The position numbers and the translations under genes were made by a program. Below are positions 1 to 8,235 of a stretch of DNA of 64,000 nucleotides, in pieces; within the stretch, counting starts at the first letter, position 1, and the number at the start of each line of letters is the position of its first letter. The stretch covers positions 372,001-436,000 of the forward strand of contig NZ_JAIHON010000001.1 of NCBI RefSeq assembly GCF_021173675.1, read 5' to 3'. Source of the stretch: Streptomyces lincolnensis (lineage in GTDB: Bacteria > Actinomycetota > Actinomycetes > Streptomycetales > Streptomycetaceae). Under the pieces are notes generated by a model, which was given only the letters and a program-made list of their open reading frames with translations, did not search any database and had not been told where the DNA came from.

Positions 1-478
1 CGTTGGCGCCGCCGGTCAGGTCGTGCGCGTTGAACATCACGTGCTGGCCGATGAAGACCAGCGCGAGGGTGGCGATGCCCAGGTAGGCGCCGCTGAGCCG
101 GCCCGAGATGGGGCTGAACAGGCCGCCCGCGACGCCCGCGACCAGGACGGCGAGCACGGCCGCGAGCCAGGTCGGCAGGCCGAGGCCGGTGAGGCCGTCT
201 CCGCCGCCACCGCCGTCGCCGCCGTCGGCCGCGAAGACGCAGTAGCCGTAGGCGCCGACGGCGAGGAAGAAGGCGTGGCCCATGGAGAGCTGGCCGGTGG
301 CGCCGGTGAGGAGGTTGATGCCGATCGCGCCGATCGCGGCGGCCATCGCGAACAGGCCCGCCTGGAGCCAGAAGCGGTCCAGGTAGAAGGGCAGCGCGAG
401 GAGGAGGACGGTGCCGGCGGCCCAGACGTACAGCCGTGCGGGCACGGCTCGCAGGGGCCTGAGAAGGGCTTCAGACAC
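1..478 (-). CDS. livM: Branched-chain amino-acid ABC permease LivM, C-terminus cut off by window edge
   Basis: Inner-membrane permease of a HAAT-type (LivHMGF) importer. The first 159 residues are visible: a short cytoplasmic lead, hydrophobic segments, and the family-typical stretch GINLLTGATGQLSMGHAFF, followed by a Gly/Asp-rich loop (GGDGGGGGDG) and the segment ISGRLSGAYLGIATLAL. The GTG start at 478 overlaps the livH stop by 8 nt, so translation is probably coupled. The reading frame runs off the left edge, so the C-terminal half is missing only because of the window. It is the last visible gene of the livF-livG-livH-livM operon. No substrate-binding protein is in view; it may lie to the left. 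Confidence 0.9.
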   Translation of the reverse strand, partial: MSEALLRPLRAVPARLYVWAAGTVLLLALPFYLDRFWLQAGLFAMAAAIGAIGINLLTGATGQLSMGHAFFLAVGAYGYCVFAADGGDGGGGGDGLTGLGLPTWLAAVLAVLVAGVAGGLFSPISGRLSGAYLGIATLALVFIGQHVMFNAHDLTGGAN

Positions 479-1361
479 GGGCCGGCTCCTTCGTGCCGAA
501 CAACCCGGCGGGCCGGATGAGCAGGATCGCGACCATGACGAGGTAGGGCGCCAGGTCGCCGAGACCGCGCCCGAGGAACGTCAGGTCGCTCTGGTAGCCG
601 GTGGCCAGCGACTCCGTGACGCCGACCAGCAGGCCGCCGACGAGTGCGCCGGTGGTGGAGTCCAGTCCGCCGAGGATGGCGGCCGGGAACGCCTTCAGCG
701 CGGCGAGCGAGGTCGCCCGTTCCAGGCCCGGCGTCGGGAAGACGGTGAGGAACAGGGCGGCCACGGCGGCGAGCCCGCCCGCCACCGCCCACGCGCCCAG
801 CGAGACCCGCCCCAGCCGTACGCCCATCAGCGCCGCCGTCTCCGCGCTCTCCGCCGCCGCGCGCATCGACACGCCCCAGGAGGTGTACCGGAAGGCCAGC
901 AGGAACGCGGTGATGAGCAGCGCCGCCGCCACGAACGCGGCGATCCGGGTGTGCGCGAGGGAGATCGGTCCGAGCGCGAGGACGGCGTCGCCCCAGGGGT
1001 CGCCGAGCGCGAGGACGTCGGTGCCGATACGGCGGGTCAGTTCGGTGGTGAGCAGGATGTCGACGCCGATGGTGACGATGGCCAGGACGCTGTGGTCGGA
1101 GCCCCGGTAGCGCCGCATCACCAGGAACTCCACGGCCGCGCCCACGAGCGCGGCGCCCGCGATCCCGACGAGCAGCGCCGGCCAGAAGCCGAGATCGTCG
1201 TGGAGGGTCGCGGTGACATAGCCGCCCGCGAGCAGCAGCGAGGCGTGGGCGAAGTTGACGACCTCGGTGGCCCGGAAGATCACCACGAACCCGAGCGCGA
1301 TGAGCGCGTAGACCGAGCCCAGCGAGACGCCGTTGAGCAGGATCTCGGCGAAGGTGCTCAT
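471..1361 (-). CDS. livH: Branched-chain amino-acid ABC permease LivH
   Basis: Inner-membrane permease of 296 residues, the usual size for LivH. It opens with MSTFAEILLNGVSLGSVYAL and continues with FVVIFRATEVVNFAHASLL, the conserved N-terminal signature of LivH/UrtB permeases, and has about eight hydrophobic segments. It would pair with LivM to form the channel of a leucine/isoleucine/valine (or related amide/urea) importer. The ATG at 1361 overlaps the livG stop (ATGA, 4 nt) and its own stop overlaps the livM start, a tightly coupled operon. The substrate cannot be decided from the permease alone. Confidence 0.92.
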   Translation of the reverse strand: MSTFAEILLNGVSLGSVYALIALGFVVIFRATEVVNFAHASLLLAGGYVTATLHDDLGFWPALLVGIAGAALVGAAVEFLVMRRYRGSDHSVLAIVTIGVDILLTTELTRRIGTDVLALGDPWGDAVLALGPISLAHTRIAAFVAAALLITAFLLAFRYTSWGVSMRAAAESAETAALMGVRLGRVSLGAWAVAGGLAAVAALFLTVFPTPGLERATSLAALKAFPAAILGGLDSTTGALVGGLLVGVTESLATGYQSDLTFLGRGLGDLAPYLVMVAILLIRPAGLFGTKEPARV

Positions 1362-2182
1362 GATCCGGCCCCCAGGTAGGCGCGTACGACGGCGGGATCG
1401 TTCTGTACGTCGGCGGGGGCGCCGTCGGCGATCCGGCGCCCGAAGTCGAGTACGGTCACGGCGTCCGCGAGCCGCATCACCACCCCCATGTCGTGTTCGA
1501 CCAGCACGATCGAGATGCCGAGGCTGTCCCGGACGCCCGCGATCACGGCGGCGGTCCGGCGCCGTTCGTCGGCGGTCATGCCGGCGACCGGCTCGTCCAG
1601 GAGCAGCAGGCGCGGCTCCATGCACAGCGCGCGGGCGAGTTCGGCGAGCTTCTGCTGCCCGTACGGCAGGGAGCCCGCCGGGCGGTGCAGGCAGTCGGCG
1701 ATGCCGACGAACTCGGCGATCTCGCGGACGCGGGCGCGGTGCAGCCGTTCCTCGCGGGCCGCCGAGGGCAGCCGCAGTCCGGCGGCGAGGAAGCCGGTGC
1801 GGGTCAGCCGGTGCCGGCCGAGGAGCAGGCTGTCCTCGACCGTGGCCAGCGGCGGCAGCGCGAGGTTCTGGAAGATGCGGGCCACTCCGAGGTCGGCGAT
1901 GCGGTGCGGCGGCATGCCGGTCAGCTCGTGGTCGCCGAAGCGGACACTGCCCCCGGTGGCCCGGTAGACCCCGGAGAGCACGTTGAAGCAGGTGGACTTG
2001 CCGGCGCCGTTGGGGCCGATGAGGGCGTGCACGGTGCCGGGGCGGACGGTGAAGCAGACGTCGTCGAGGGCGGTGAGCCCGGCGAAACGGACGGTGAGAT
2101 TCCGGACGTCGAGGGTGTCCAGGGGGGTGTCCCCGGTGGTGCCCACGCCGGTGCCCACGCTGGTGTCCATGCTGTGGCTCAC
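1358..2182 (-). CDS. livG: Branched-chain amino-acid ABC transporter ATPase LivG
   Basis: Cytoplasmic nucleotide-binding subunit of 274 residues. Visible motifs: Walker A GPNGAGKST, a degenerate signature LPYGQQKLAELARAL (the YGQQ form usual in LivG), Walker B LLLLDEPVAGM, and the H-loop VEHDMGVVM. The C-terminal extension after the H-loop (DFGRRIADGAP...) is typical of LivG. The called ATG overlaps the livF stop by 4 nt. About 20 low-complexity residues rich in Thr and Gly precede the ABC domain, so an internal start is possible, but the overlap favours the long form. Confidence 0.92.
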   Translation of the reverse strand: MSHSMDTSVGTGVGTTGDTPLDTLDVRNLTVRFAGLTALDDVCFTVRPGTVHALIGPNGAGKSTCFNVLSGVYRATGGSVRFGDHELTGMPPHRIADLGVARIFQNLALPPLATVEDSLLLGRHRLTRTGFLAAGLRLPSAAREERLHRARVREIAEFVGIADCLHRPAGSLPYGQQKLAELARALCMEPRLLLLDEPVAGMTADERRRTAAVIAGVRDSLGISIVLVEHDMGVVMRLADAVTVLDFGRRIADGAPADVQNDPAVVRAYLGAGS

Positions 2183-2973
2183 CCCTTCCAGCGGGTCAGC
2201 GTCCGCCGTACCGCCCGCTCGGCGTCCGCCGCCGCGTCCTCGTCGACCACGCCCAGATAGCGGCGGCGCACCTCGTCGGAGGCGGCCAGTTCCGGGGCCG
2301 GGCCGGAGAGGGTGACCTCGCCGACTTCGAGGACGTACGCGTGGGTGGCGAGCCGCAGGGCGAGGGCGGCGTTCTGTTCCACGAGGAGGACGGAGGTGCC
2401 CTGGGCGTTGATCTCGCGGACGGTGTCGGCGATCCGCTCGGCCATGAGCGGGGCCAGGCCCAGCGAGGGTTCGTCCAGGAGCAGGACCCTGGGACCGGCC
2501 ATCAGGGCGCGGGCGACGGCGAGCATCTGCTGTTCGCCGCCGGAGAGCAGACCGGCGCGCTGCCCCGCCCGTTCGGCGAGCACCGGGAAGAGCTCGTGCA
2601 CCCGCTCCAGGGCGGCGGCCCGGCCCGAGCGATCACCGCCGAGGGCGCCCGCGCGCAGATTGTCGGCGACCGTCATCCGGGCGAACACCCGCCGGCCCTC
2701 CGGTACCTGGGACACCCCGGCGGCGACCACCCGGTCCGGCGGCAGCCGGTCCAGCCGTCGGCCGCCCAGGCTCACGCCGCCCTCGGTGACCGCGCCGCCG
2801 TGGAAGGACAGCGTCCGGCTGATCGCCCGCAGCAGCGTGGACTTGCCGGCGCCGTTCCCGCCGAGCACCGTCACCACGGCTCCCTCGGGCACCTCCAGGG
2901 ACACCCGGCGCAGTGCCCGCACGGGTCCGTACCCGACCGACAGGTCGTGTACGACCAGTCCGGATCCGCCCAT
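2179..2973 (-). CDS. livF: Branched-chain amino-acid ABC transporter ATPase LivF
   Basis: Second cytoplasmic ATPase of the importer, 264 residues. Motifs: Walker A GGNGAGKST, signature LSGGEQQMLAVARAL, Walker B VLLLDEPSLGLAPL and H-loop LVEQN, the last two typical of LivF. It ends with a short extension past the usual YLG motif. It is the promoter-proximal gene of livF-livG-livH-livM. The 232-nt region to the divergent PucR-type gene holds a 13-bp repeat array (2985-3049) immediately upstream of this start and presumably the promoters for both directions. Confidence 0.92.
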   Translation of the reverse strand: MGGSGLVVHDLSVGYGPVRALRRVSLEVPEGAVVTVLGGNGAGKSTLLRAISRTLSFHGGAVTEGGVSLGGRRLDRLPPDRVVAAGVSQVPEGRRVFARMTVADNLRAGALGGDRSGRAAALERVHELFPVLAERAGQRAGLLSGGEQQMLAVARALMAGPRVLLLDEPSLGLAPLMAERIADTVREINAQGTSVLLVEQNAALALRLATHAYVLEVGEVTLSGPAPELAASDEVRRRYLGVVDEDAAADAERAVRRTLTRWKG

Positions 2974-2984
2974 GGACTTCCCCC

Positions 2985-3049
2985 TGTCGTCACTCGGTGG
3001 CGTAACTCGATGTCGTCATGCGGTGTCGTCATGCGGTGTCGTCACTCGG
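2985..3049. repeat. Four copies of a 13-bp repeat upstream of livF
   Basis: Units at 2985-2997, 3011-3023, 3024-3036 and 3037-3049 follow TGTCGTCAtgCGG or TGTCGTCActCGG; the last three are exactly head-to-tail. They start 12 nt upstream of the livF ATG, in the intergenic region shared with the PucR-type gene at 3206. They could be regulator-binding sites or a simple tandem repeat; nothing here decides. Confidence 0.7.
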
Positions 3050-3205
3050 TGTGGCGCTCACCCCAGCACCGGCCGGGGCGTCCGTCCACGGCCCGAGGCC
3101 GAAACGCTGCGGGTGCCCAGCGGGCCGGGCCGGGGGTTGTGCGCGCGCACAACACCGCGTGTCAGGGGCCTGTGCGCGGCGGCCTGCAGGTGGCATCCTC
3201 CGGCC

Positions 3206-4402
3206 ATGGGAGGGCGACGGCCGCGGACCGGTCATGACTGGAAGCTGCTCGCGGAGTCCTGCGGGGCTCTGCTGGAACGAGTGCCGGAACTGGTGGACGA
3301 GCATCTGCGGCAACTCACCGAGTACTCCCCCGTCTACGGGCAGGTGCTCCCCCACGACCAGCAGTGGCGGGAGGCCGAGGAGGCGTTCCGGATCGGCATC
3401 GAGACGATCTCCGCGCCCCGGGACTCGCCGCGCCGCGATCTGGAGTACGCCGAGGACGCGGGCCGGCGGCGGGCCCGGCAGGGGCTGCCGCTGGACCTGC
3501 TGGTGCACGCCTACCGCAACGCCGGCTATCTCGTGTGGGACGCGCTGGTGGAGGGGGCGGCCGGGCGGGAGCCGGAGCGGCTGGGGGCGCTGATGCGCTC
3601 GACGACGATGGTGTGGTCGGCGGTGGACGCGCAGGCGCAGGCCGCCTCGGAGGCGTACCGGGCCACCGAAGCGGAGCTGCGGCGGCGGACCGACGAGCAG
3701 TTGCAGGCGCTGCTCGACGCGTTGCTGGAGGGGCAGCAGACGCCGGGGCTCGCCGCGCGGGCGGCCGCGGGCCTGGATCTGCCGGAGCACGGGCCCTACG
3801 TGGTGGTGGTGCTGCGTGCCGAGCGGCGGGAGGCGTGCGAGCGGCCGGTGGGCGGTGCGGGGTTCCGGTTCGTCTGGCGGATGCGGGCCGACTGCGAGGT
3901 GGGGGTCGTGGCGCTCACGCCCGGCCAGGGCCTGGACGGGGTGGCGCGGGCGCTCGACGGGCGGTGCTCGGGGCCCGGCGGTATCAGTCCGGTGGTGCCG
4001 GGCCTGGCCGAGCTGGGGCGGGCCCGGCGGCTGGCCGAGCTGGCGCTGCGCACCTGCCCGCCGGACGCCACCGCCGTCGTACGCCTGGACCAGCGGATGC
4101 CGACCGCGCTCGTGGTGAGCCAGCCCGAGCTCGCCGACCGACTCGTCTCGGACGTGTTCGGCGAGCTGCTCACGCTGGAGCCGGGCGACCGGGCCGTCCT
4201 GCTGGAGACCCTCGACGTGTGGCTGACCTGCGAGGGCTCGGCGGGCCGGGCGGCCGGACGCCTGTACTGCCACCGCAACACGGTCTTCAACCGGCTACGG
4301 AGGCTGGAACAGCTGACCGCACGGTCGCTGGCCCGGCCACGGGATCTGATCGAGATGACGTTGGCGCTGGACGCGTACCGGTTGTCGGGCGTGCGCAGGT
4401 GA
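3206..4402 (+). CDS. PucR/CdaR-type transcriptional regulator with RsbRD-like N-domain
   Basis: 398-residue DNA-binding regulator. The N-terminal third is helical and matches the RsbT-co-antagonist-like domain (RsbRD_N) often fused to PucR regulators; the middle is the GGDEF-like linker; the C-terminus carries the PucR helix-turn-helix with the hallmark YCHRNTVFNRLRRLEQLT. The ATG at 3206 was chosen because it starts the N-domain directly; the reading frame is open much further upstream, but that region is antisense to livF. It is divergent from the liv operon, so regulation of that transporter or of nitrogen/amino-acid use is plausible but inferred. Confidence 0.87.
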   Translation: MGGRRPRTGHDWKLLAESCGALLERVPELVDEHLRQLTEYSPVYGQVLPHDQQWREAEEAFRIGIETISAPRDSPRRDLEYAEDAGRRRARQGLPLDLLVHAYRNAGYLVWDALVEGAAGREPERLGALMRSTTMVWSAVDAQAQAASEAYRATEAELRRRTDEQLQALLDALLEGQQTPGLAARAAAGLDLPEHGPYVVVVLRAERREACERPVGGAGFRFVWRMRADCEVGVVALTPGQGLDGVARALDGRCSGPGGISPVVPGLAELGRARRLAELALRTCPPDATAVVRLDQRMPTALVVSQPELADRLVSDVFGELLTLEPGDRAVLLETLDVWLTCEGSAGRAAGRLYCHRNTVFNRLRRLEQLTARSLARPRDLIEMTLALDAYRLSGVRR

Positions 4403-4441
4403 AGGCACCCGGATCCCGGACCCCTCCCCCCGCCCGGCCTC

Positions 4442-5572
4442 TCAGGTCAGGAAGTCCCGGGCGATCTGCTCGGCGACCCGTTCCAGGATGGGGCCCGCGT
4501 CGGCGATGCACTTCGCCACGTCGGGCTCGGCGTCGGTGAGCGGGTAGACCCGGCGGATGCCGGCGCGGCCGAGGGCCTCCGGGGGCAGGGCGAGGCGGCC
4601 GCAGACCGCGACGACCTCCTTGTCGGCGGCGCGGGCCGCCGCGGCGACGCCGGCCGGGGCCTTGCCGTGCAGGGTCTGCTCGTCGAGGGAGCCCTCGCCG
4701 GTGATCACCAGCGTGGTCTTCTCCAGCGCGGCCGCGAAGCCCAGGACGTCGAGCATGACCTCGATGCCGGGGCGGAACCGGGCGCCGACGAGCAGGGCGC
4801 CGTAACCGATGCCGCCGGCGGCTCCCGCGCCCGGGGCGGCGGCGTGCTTCGCGGCCTGCGCGCCGACGGTCTTCTCCAGCACCTCGGCGTAGTGGGCCAG
4901 GGCCGAGTCCAGCGTCTCCACGTCGTCCGGGGAGGCGCCCTTCTGCGGGCCGTAGACCGCCGGGGCGCCCTTCGGGCCGGTCAGCGGGTTGTCGACGTCG
5001 CTGGCGAGGACGAACTCGACGGACGCCAGCCGCGGGTCGAGCCCGGACAGGTCGGCCGAGGCCAGGGCGGCGAGGCCCTCGCCACCCGGGGGCACCGGTT
5101 CGCCCTCCGCGTCCAGGAAGCGCGCGCCCAGCGCGGACAGCATGCCGGCGCCGCCGTCGGTGGTGGCGCTGCCGCCGACGCCGAACACGATGGTCCGCGC
5201 GCCCGCGTCCAGGGCTGCGAGCAGCAGTTCGCCGGAGCCGTACGTGGAGGCCGTCAGGGGGGCGAAGACACCGGCGGGCAGCCGCTGGAGGCCGCTCGCC
5301 TCGGCCATCTCCACGACCGCGGTGTCGCCGCGCAGCGCGAACGCGGCCGTCACCTCGTGGCCGAGGGGCCCCGCGACCCGCACCTCGTGGCGCTCGAAGC
5401 CCGCGGCGACCGCCGCGGCCACCGTCCCGTCGCCGCCGTCGGCCACGGGCAGCGCCTCCACCTCCAGGCCCGGTACGACCCGGCGCAGCCCCGCCGTCAC
5501 CCGCTCGGCGACCTCCACGGCCGTCAGCGAGCCCTTGAACTTGTCCGCGGCGATGAGCACGCGCTGTGTCAC
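4442..5572 (-). CDS. Glycerate kinase, GlxK/GarK family
   Basis: 376-residue cytoplasmic kinase that phosphorylates D-glycerate (2- or 3-phosphoglycerate product depends on subclass). The N-terminus RVLIAADKFKGSLTAVEVAE and the following VADGGDGTVAA are diagnostic; later GVGGSATTDGGAGMLSALG and GEGSLDEQT are also family signatures. Start is a GTG at 5572 (VTQRVLIAADKFKGS), which places the conserved block at the usual distance from the N-terminus; the frame stays open upstream but that sequence is antisense to the next gene. It converges on the PucR-type gene with a 39-nt gap. A single-gene unit by orientation. Confidence 0.93.
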   Translation of the reverse strand: MTQRVLIAADKFKGSLTAVEVAERVTAGLRRVVPGLEVEALPVADGGDGTVAAAVAAGFERHEVRVAGPLGHEVTAAFALRGDTAVVEMAEASGLQRLPAGVFAPLTASTYGSGELLLAALDAGARTIVFGVGGSATTDGGAGMLSALGARFLDAEGEPVPPGGEGLAALASADLSGLDPRLASVEFVLASDVDNPLTGPKGAPAVYGPQKGASPDDVETLDSALAHYAEVLEKTVGAQAAKHAAAPGAGAAGGIGYGALLVGARFRPGIEVMLDVLGFAAALEKTTLVITGEGSLDEQTLHGKAPAGVAAAARAADKEVVAVCGRLALPPEALGRAGIRRVYPLTDAEPDVAKCIADAGPILERVAEQIARDFLT

Positions 5573-5752
5573 CAGTTGTCCCCTTGCTCTCCGGGCCCCA
5601 CGAACGCGAGGCCAGTCGCGCCGCTGCGACCTTAACCGCAGGACACCCCCGCCGTCATGCCCCGCCCGGACCCTGGGACGGCCCCGGAAGCCGACTGTGC
5701 GCGGCGGCCCGAACCCCGGGCGGACCGCCCCGGAATCGGGTAGACCGGAACC

Positions 5753-6826
5753 ATGACCCCTGTGGGCACCGAGCCAGAGCTCGCCGACCGCGTCCTCGGG
5801 GGCTGGCTGGGCCGGATCGCGGGCAACATGCTCGGCAAGCCGGTCGAGCAGGGCGACCTGTGGACGCGGGACCGGATCGACCGCTATCTGCGGCAGGCCG
5901 CCGCACTGCCGCTCACCGACTACCTGCCCGAGCCCGTCGGCGAGAGCGACGGCGTCGAGCTGCGCCCCGAGTGGCGTCAGTGCGTGCGCGGCCGCATCCA
6001 CGGCAGCTGCCGCGACGACGACGTCGACTACGCCATCCTCGGCCTGGACCTCCTGGAGACCCACGGCTTCGGCTTCAGCACCGAGCAGGTCGGCGAGCTG
6101 TGGCTGCTCAGACTGCCGTACCTGCAGACCTTCACCGCCGAGCGGGCCGCGTACCGCAATCTGGCCAACGGCCTCAAACCGCCCCTGACCGCCACCTACG
6201 ACAACCCGTACCAGGAGTGGATCGGCGCCCTGATCCGTGCCGACGTCTACGGCTGGACCTCCCCCGGCGCCCCGCGCCGCGCCGCCTCGCTCGCCCGCCG
6301 GGACGCGGTGCTGTCCCACACCGGCAACGGCGTGTACGGCGCGATGTGGGCGGCGGCGCTGGTCGCGTCCGCGTTCACGGCCGGCACGGTCCGGCAGGCG
6401 GTGGACCAGGCCCTGGCCGTCATCCCCGGCGGCAGCCGGCTCGCGCGGACCGTGCGGCGGGTCGTGTCCCTCCACGACACCCGGATGACCTGGGAGGACA
6501 CCCTGACCACGGTGGCCGAGGAGACCGCCGGGCTCGGCTGGATCCACACCGTCCCCAACGCCGCCGTCCTCACCGCCGGGCTCCTGTACGGCGACGGCGA
6601 CTTCACCCGCACCATCACCCTCACCGTCCGGGGCGGCCTGGACACCGACTCCAACGGCGCCACCGCGGGCTCGGTGGCCGGCGTGCTCACCGGCGCGGAG
6701 GCCATCCCGGCCCAGTGGAAGGACCCGCTGGAGGACACCGTGCACAGCGCGGTGTTCGGCTTCGACGGGGTACGGATCAGCGAACTGGCGGAGCGGACGG
6801 TGCGGTTGGTGGAGACGGAGGGCTGA
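5753..6826 (+). CDS. ADP-ribosylglycohydrolase family protein
   Basis: 357 residues, cytosolic. Belongs to the ADP-ribosylglycohydrolase (DraG/ARH-like) fold: VLGGWLGRIAGNMLGKPVE near the N-terminus corresponds to the GxxxGDAxG-type opening, RDDDVDYAILGLDLLE holds the first acidic metal ligands, and GGLDTDSNGATAGSVAGVL is the second metal-binding motif (DTD). Family members remove ADP-ribose from proteins or small molecules; the actual substrate is not predictable. It is followed by a Nudix hydrolase and a sirtuin on the same strand, a grouping of NAD/ADP-ribose enzymes. A TAGACC box 6 nt before the ATG suggests a leaderless start. Confidence 0.88.
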   Translation: MTPVGTEPELADRVLGGWLGRIAGNMLGKPVEQGDLWTRDRIDRYLRQAAALPLTDYLPEPVGESDGVELRPEWRQCVRGRIHGSCRDDDVDYAILGLDLLETHGFGFSTEQVGELWLLRLPYLQTFTAERAAYRNLANGLKPPLTATYDNPYQEWIGALIRADVYGWTSPGAPRRAASLARRDAVLSHTGNGVYGAMWAAALVASAFTAGTVRQAVDQALAVIPGGSRLARTVRRVVSLHDTRMTWEDTLTTVAEETAGLGWIHTVPNAAVLTAGLLYGDGDFTRTITLTVRGGLDTDSNGATAGSVAGVLTGAEAIPAQWKDPLEDTVHSAVFGFDGVRISELAERTVRLVETEG

Positions 6827-6875
6827 GGGCGGGGCCCCGGGCCCGGACGCGCGCGGTCCGGGGCCCGGCTCTGGT

Positions 6876-6881
6876 TACCCT
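6876..6881 (+). promoter_or_regulatory. -10 box for leaderless Nudix gene
   Basis: TACCCT ends 6 nt before the ATG at 6888 and no Shine-Dalgarno sequence is present, so transcription probably starts at the A of the start codon. Fits the actinobacterial TANNNT -10 consensus; inferred by spacing only. Confidence 0.5.
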
Positions 6882-6887
6882 TCCTGG

Positions 6888-7382
6888 ATGACCACCACCC
6901 AGGACTTCGCCACCTACATCGCCGGTCTCCCCCGCGTCCTCGCCGGCGCCGCCGCCCTCTTCCGCGACACGGCGGGCCGGGTGCTGCTCGTCGAGCCCAA
7001 CTACCGCGAGGGCTGGGCGCTTCCGGGCGGCACGATCGAGTCCGACGACGGCGAGACCCCGCGCCAGGGCGCCCGCCGCGAGACCGCCGAGGAGATCGGC
7101 CTCGACCGCGAACTCGGCCGCCTCCTCGCGGTGGACTGGGTGCACGGCGCGGGCCGCCCGCCCCTGGTGGCCTACCTCTACGACGGTGGCGTCCTGCCCG
7201 ACGACGCCCTGGAGGCGATCCGCCTCCAGGAGGAAGAACTCCTCTCCTGGCGCCTCGTCCCCCGCGAGGAACTCCCCGCATACCTGCCGGGCTCCCTGGG
7301 CCGCCGCGTCCTGGCCGCCCTGGACGTCCTGACGGAGGGGTCGGGCACGGCGGAGCTGGAGAACGGGCACCGGGTGGCCTGA
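6888..7382 (+). CDS. Nudix hydrolase
   Basis: 164-residue hydrolase for nucleoside diphosphates linked to a variable moiety. The Nudix box is clear: GGTIESDDGETPRQGARRE continuing into TAEEIGL, with the RExxEExG core intact. Compared with the standard GX5EX7REUXEEXGU it carries two extra residues before the first Glu (GGTIESDDGE instead of GGxxExGE). Substrate not predictable; because it sits between ADP-ribosylglycohydrolase and sirtuin genes, an ADP-ribose-type substrate is an attractive inference. Probably leaderless (see 6876). Confidence 0.9.
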   Translation: MTTTQDFATYIAGLPRVLAGAAALFRDTAGRVLLVEPNYREGWALPGGTIESDDGETPRQGARRETAEEIGLDRELGRLLAVDWVHGAGRPPLVAYLYDGGVLPDDALEAIRLQEEELLSWRLVPREELPAYLPGSLGRRVLAALDVLTEGSGTAELENGHRVA

Positions 7383-7455
7383 GCCGAGACCCGCCTCCGG
7401 CGGACGGCCACCCCACCGTCCCGATATGCGGTCGCCCCGTCCCGTCCGGTCGACC

Positions 7456-7461
7456 TACCCT
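7456..7461 (+). promoter_or_regulatory. -10 box for leaderless sirtuin gene
   Basis: TACCCT lies 6 nt before the ATG at 7468, the same box and spacing as for the Nudix gene upstream (6876), again without a ribosome-binding site. Confidence 0.5.
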
Positions 7462-7467
7462 CGCCCC

Positions 7468-8235
7468 ATGACCAAGCCCCTCGTCGCCCTGCTCAGCGGC
7501 GCCGGTGTCTCCACCGACTCCGGGATCCCCGACTACCGCGGCCCGAACGGGCTGTGGCGCGAGGATCCCGAGGCCGAGAAGCTGGTGACGTACGAGTACT
7601 ACATGGGCGATCCGGAGATCAGGCGGCGCTCGTGGCGGATGCGGCGCGAGAACCGGGCGCTGAAGGCCGAGCCGAACGCGGCGCATCTCGCCGTGGCGGA
7701 GCTGGAGCGGGCCGGGGTGCCGGTGCGGGTGATCACGCAGAACGTGGACGGGCTGCATCAGCTGGCCGGCGTACCGGCCCGCAAGGTGCTCGAACTGCAC
7801 GGCACCGCACGGCAGTTCGTGTGCACCGGGTGTCACGTCCGGGGCCCGATGGAGGACGCGCTCGCCCGGGTCGAGGCCGGGGAGGAGGATCCGGCGTGTC
7901 TGGAGTGCGGCGGGATCCTCAAGTCGGCGACCGTGATGTTCGGTGAGCACCTCGACCCGGTGGTGCTGGGCGACGCCCTCGCGATCAGCAAGGCGTGCCA
8001 GGTGTTCGTCGCCGTCGGCAGCAGCCTCCAGGTCCACCCGGCGGCGGGGCTCGCCGGGGTCGCCGCCGACCACGGGGCCCGGCTGATCATCGTCAACGCC
8101 GAGCCGACACCGTACGACGACCGGGCCGACGAGGTGATCCGGGAACCGATCGGGACAGCGCTGCCCGCCCTGCTGCGTCGGCTGCGGGAGCCGGGTGCCC
8201 AGAGGACGCCCGGAGGACGCCCGGAGCGCGTCTAG
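7468..8235 (+). CDS. NAD-dependent protein deacylase (sirtuin)
   Basis: 255-residue Sir2-family enzyme that removes acyl groups from lysines using NAD and yields O-acyl-ADP-ribose. Motifs in order: GAGVSTDSGIPDYRG (NAD binding), TQNVDGLH, catalytic His in LELHG, a Cys4 zinc module (CTGC and CLEC), GSSLQVHPAA and the C-terminal NAD-contact IIVNAEPT. All key residues are present. Start at ATG 7468 puts the first motif at residue 10; an upstream in-frame ATG would add a non-homologous leader. Its stop overlaps the stop of the convergent ogt gene by 3 nt. Confidence 0.93.
   Translation: MTKPLVALLSGAGVSTDSGIPDYRGPNGLWREDPEAEKLVTYEYYMGDPEIRRRSWRMRRENRALKAEPNAAHLAVAELERAGVPVRVITQNVDGLHQLAGVPARKVLELHGTARQFVCTGCHVRGPMEDALARVEAGEEDPACLECGGILKSATVMFGEHLDPVVLGDALAISKACQVFVAVGSSLQVHPAAGLAGVAADHGARLIIVNAEPTPYDDRADEVIREPIGTALPALLRRLREPGAQRTPGGRPERV

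Noticed and set aside
2312..3205. Long upstream extension of the PucR-type reading frame
   Set aside because: Antisense to livF and low in family similarity; typical of spurious open frames in high-GC DNA. The ATG at 3206 begins the recognised domain.
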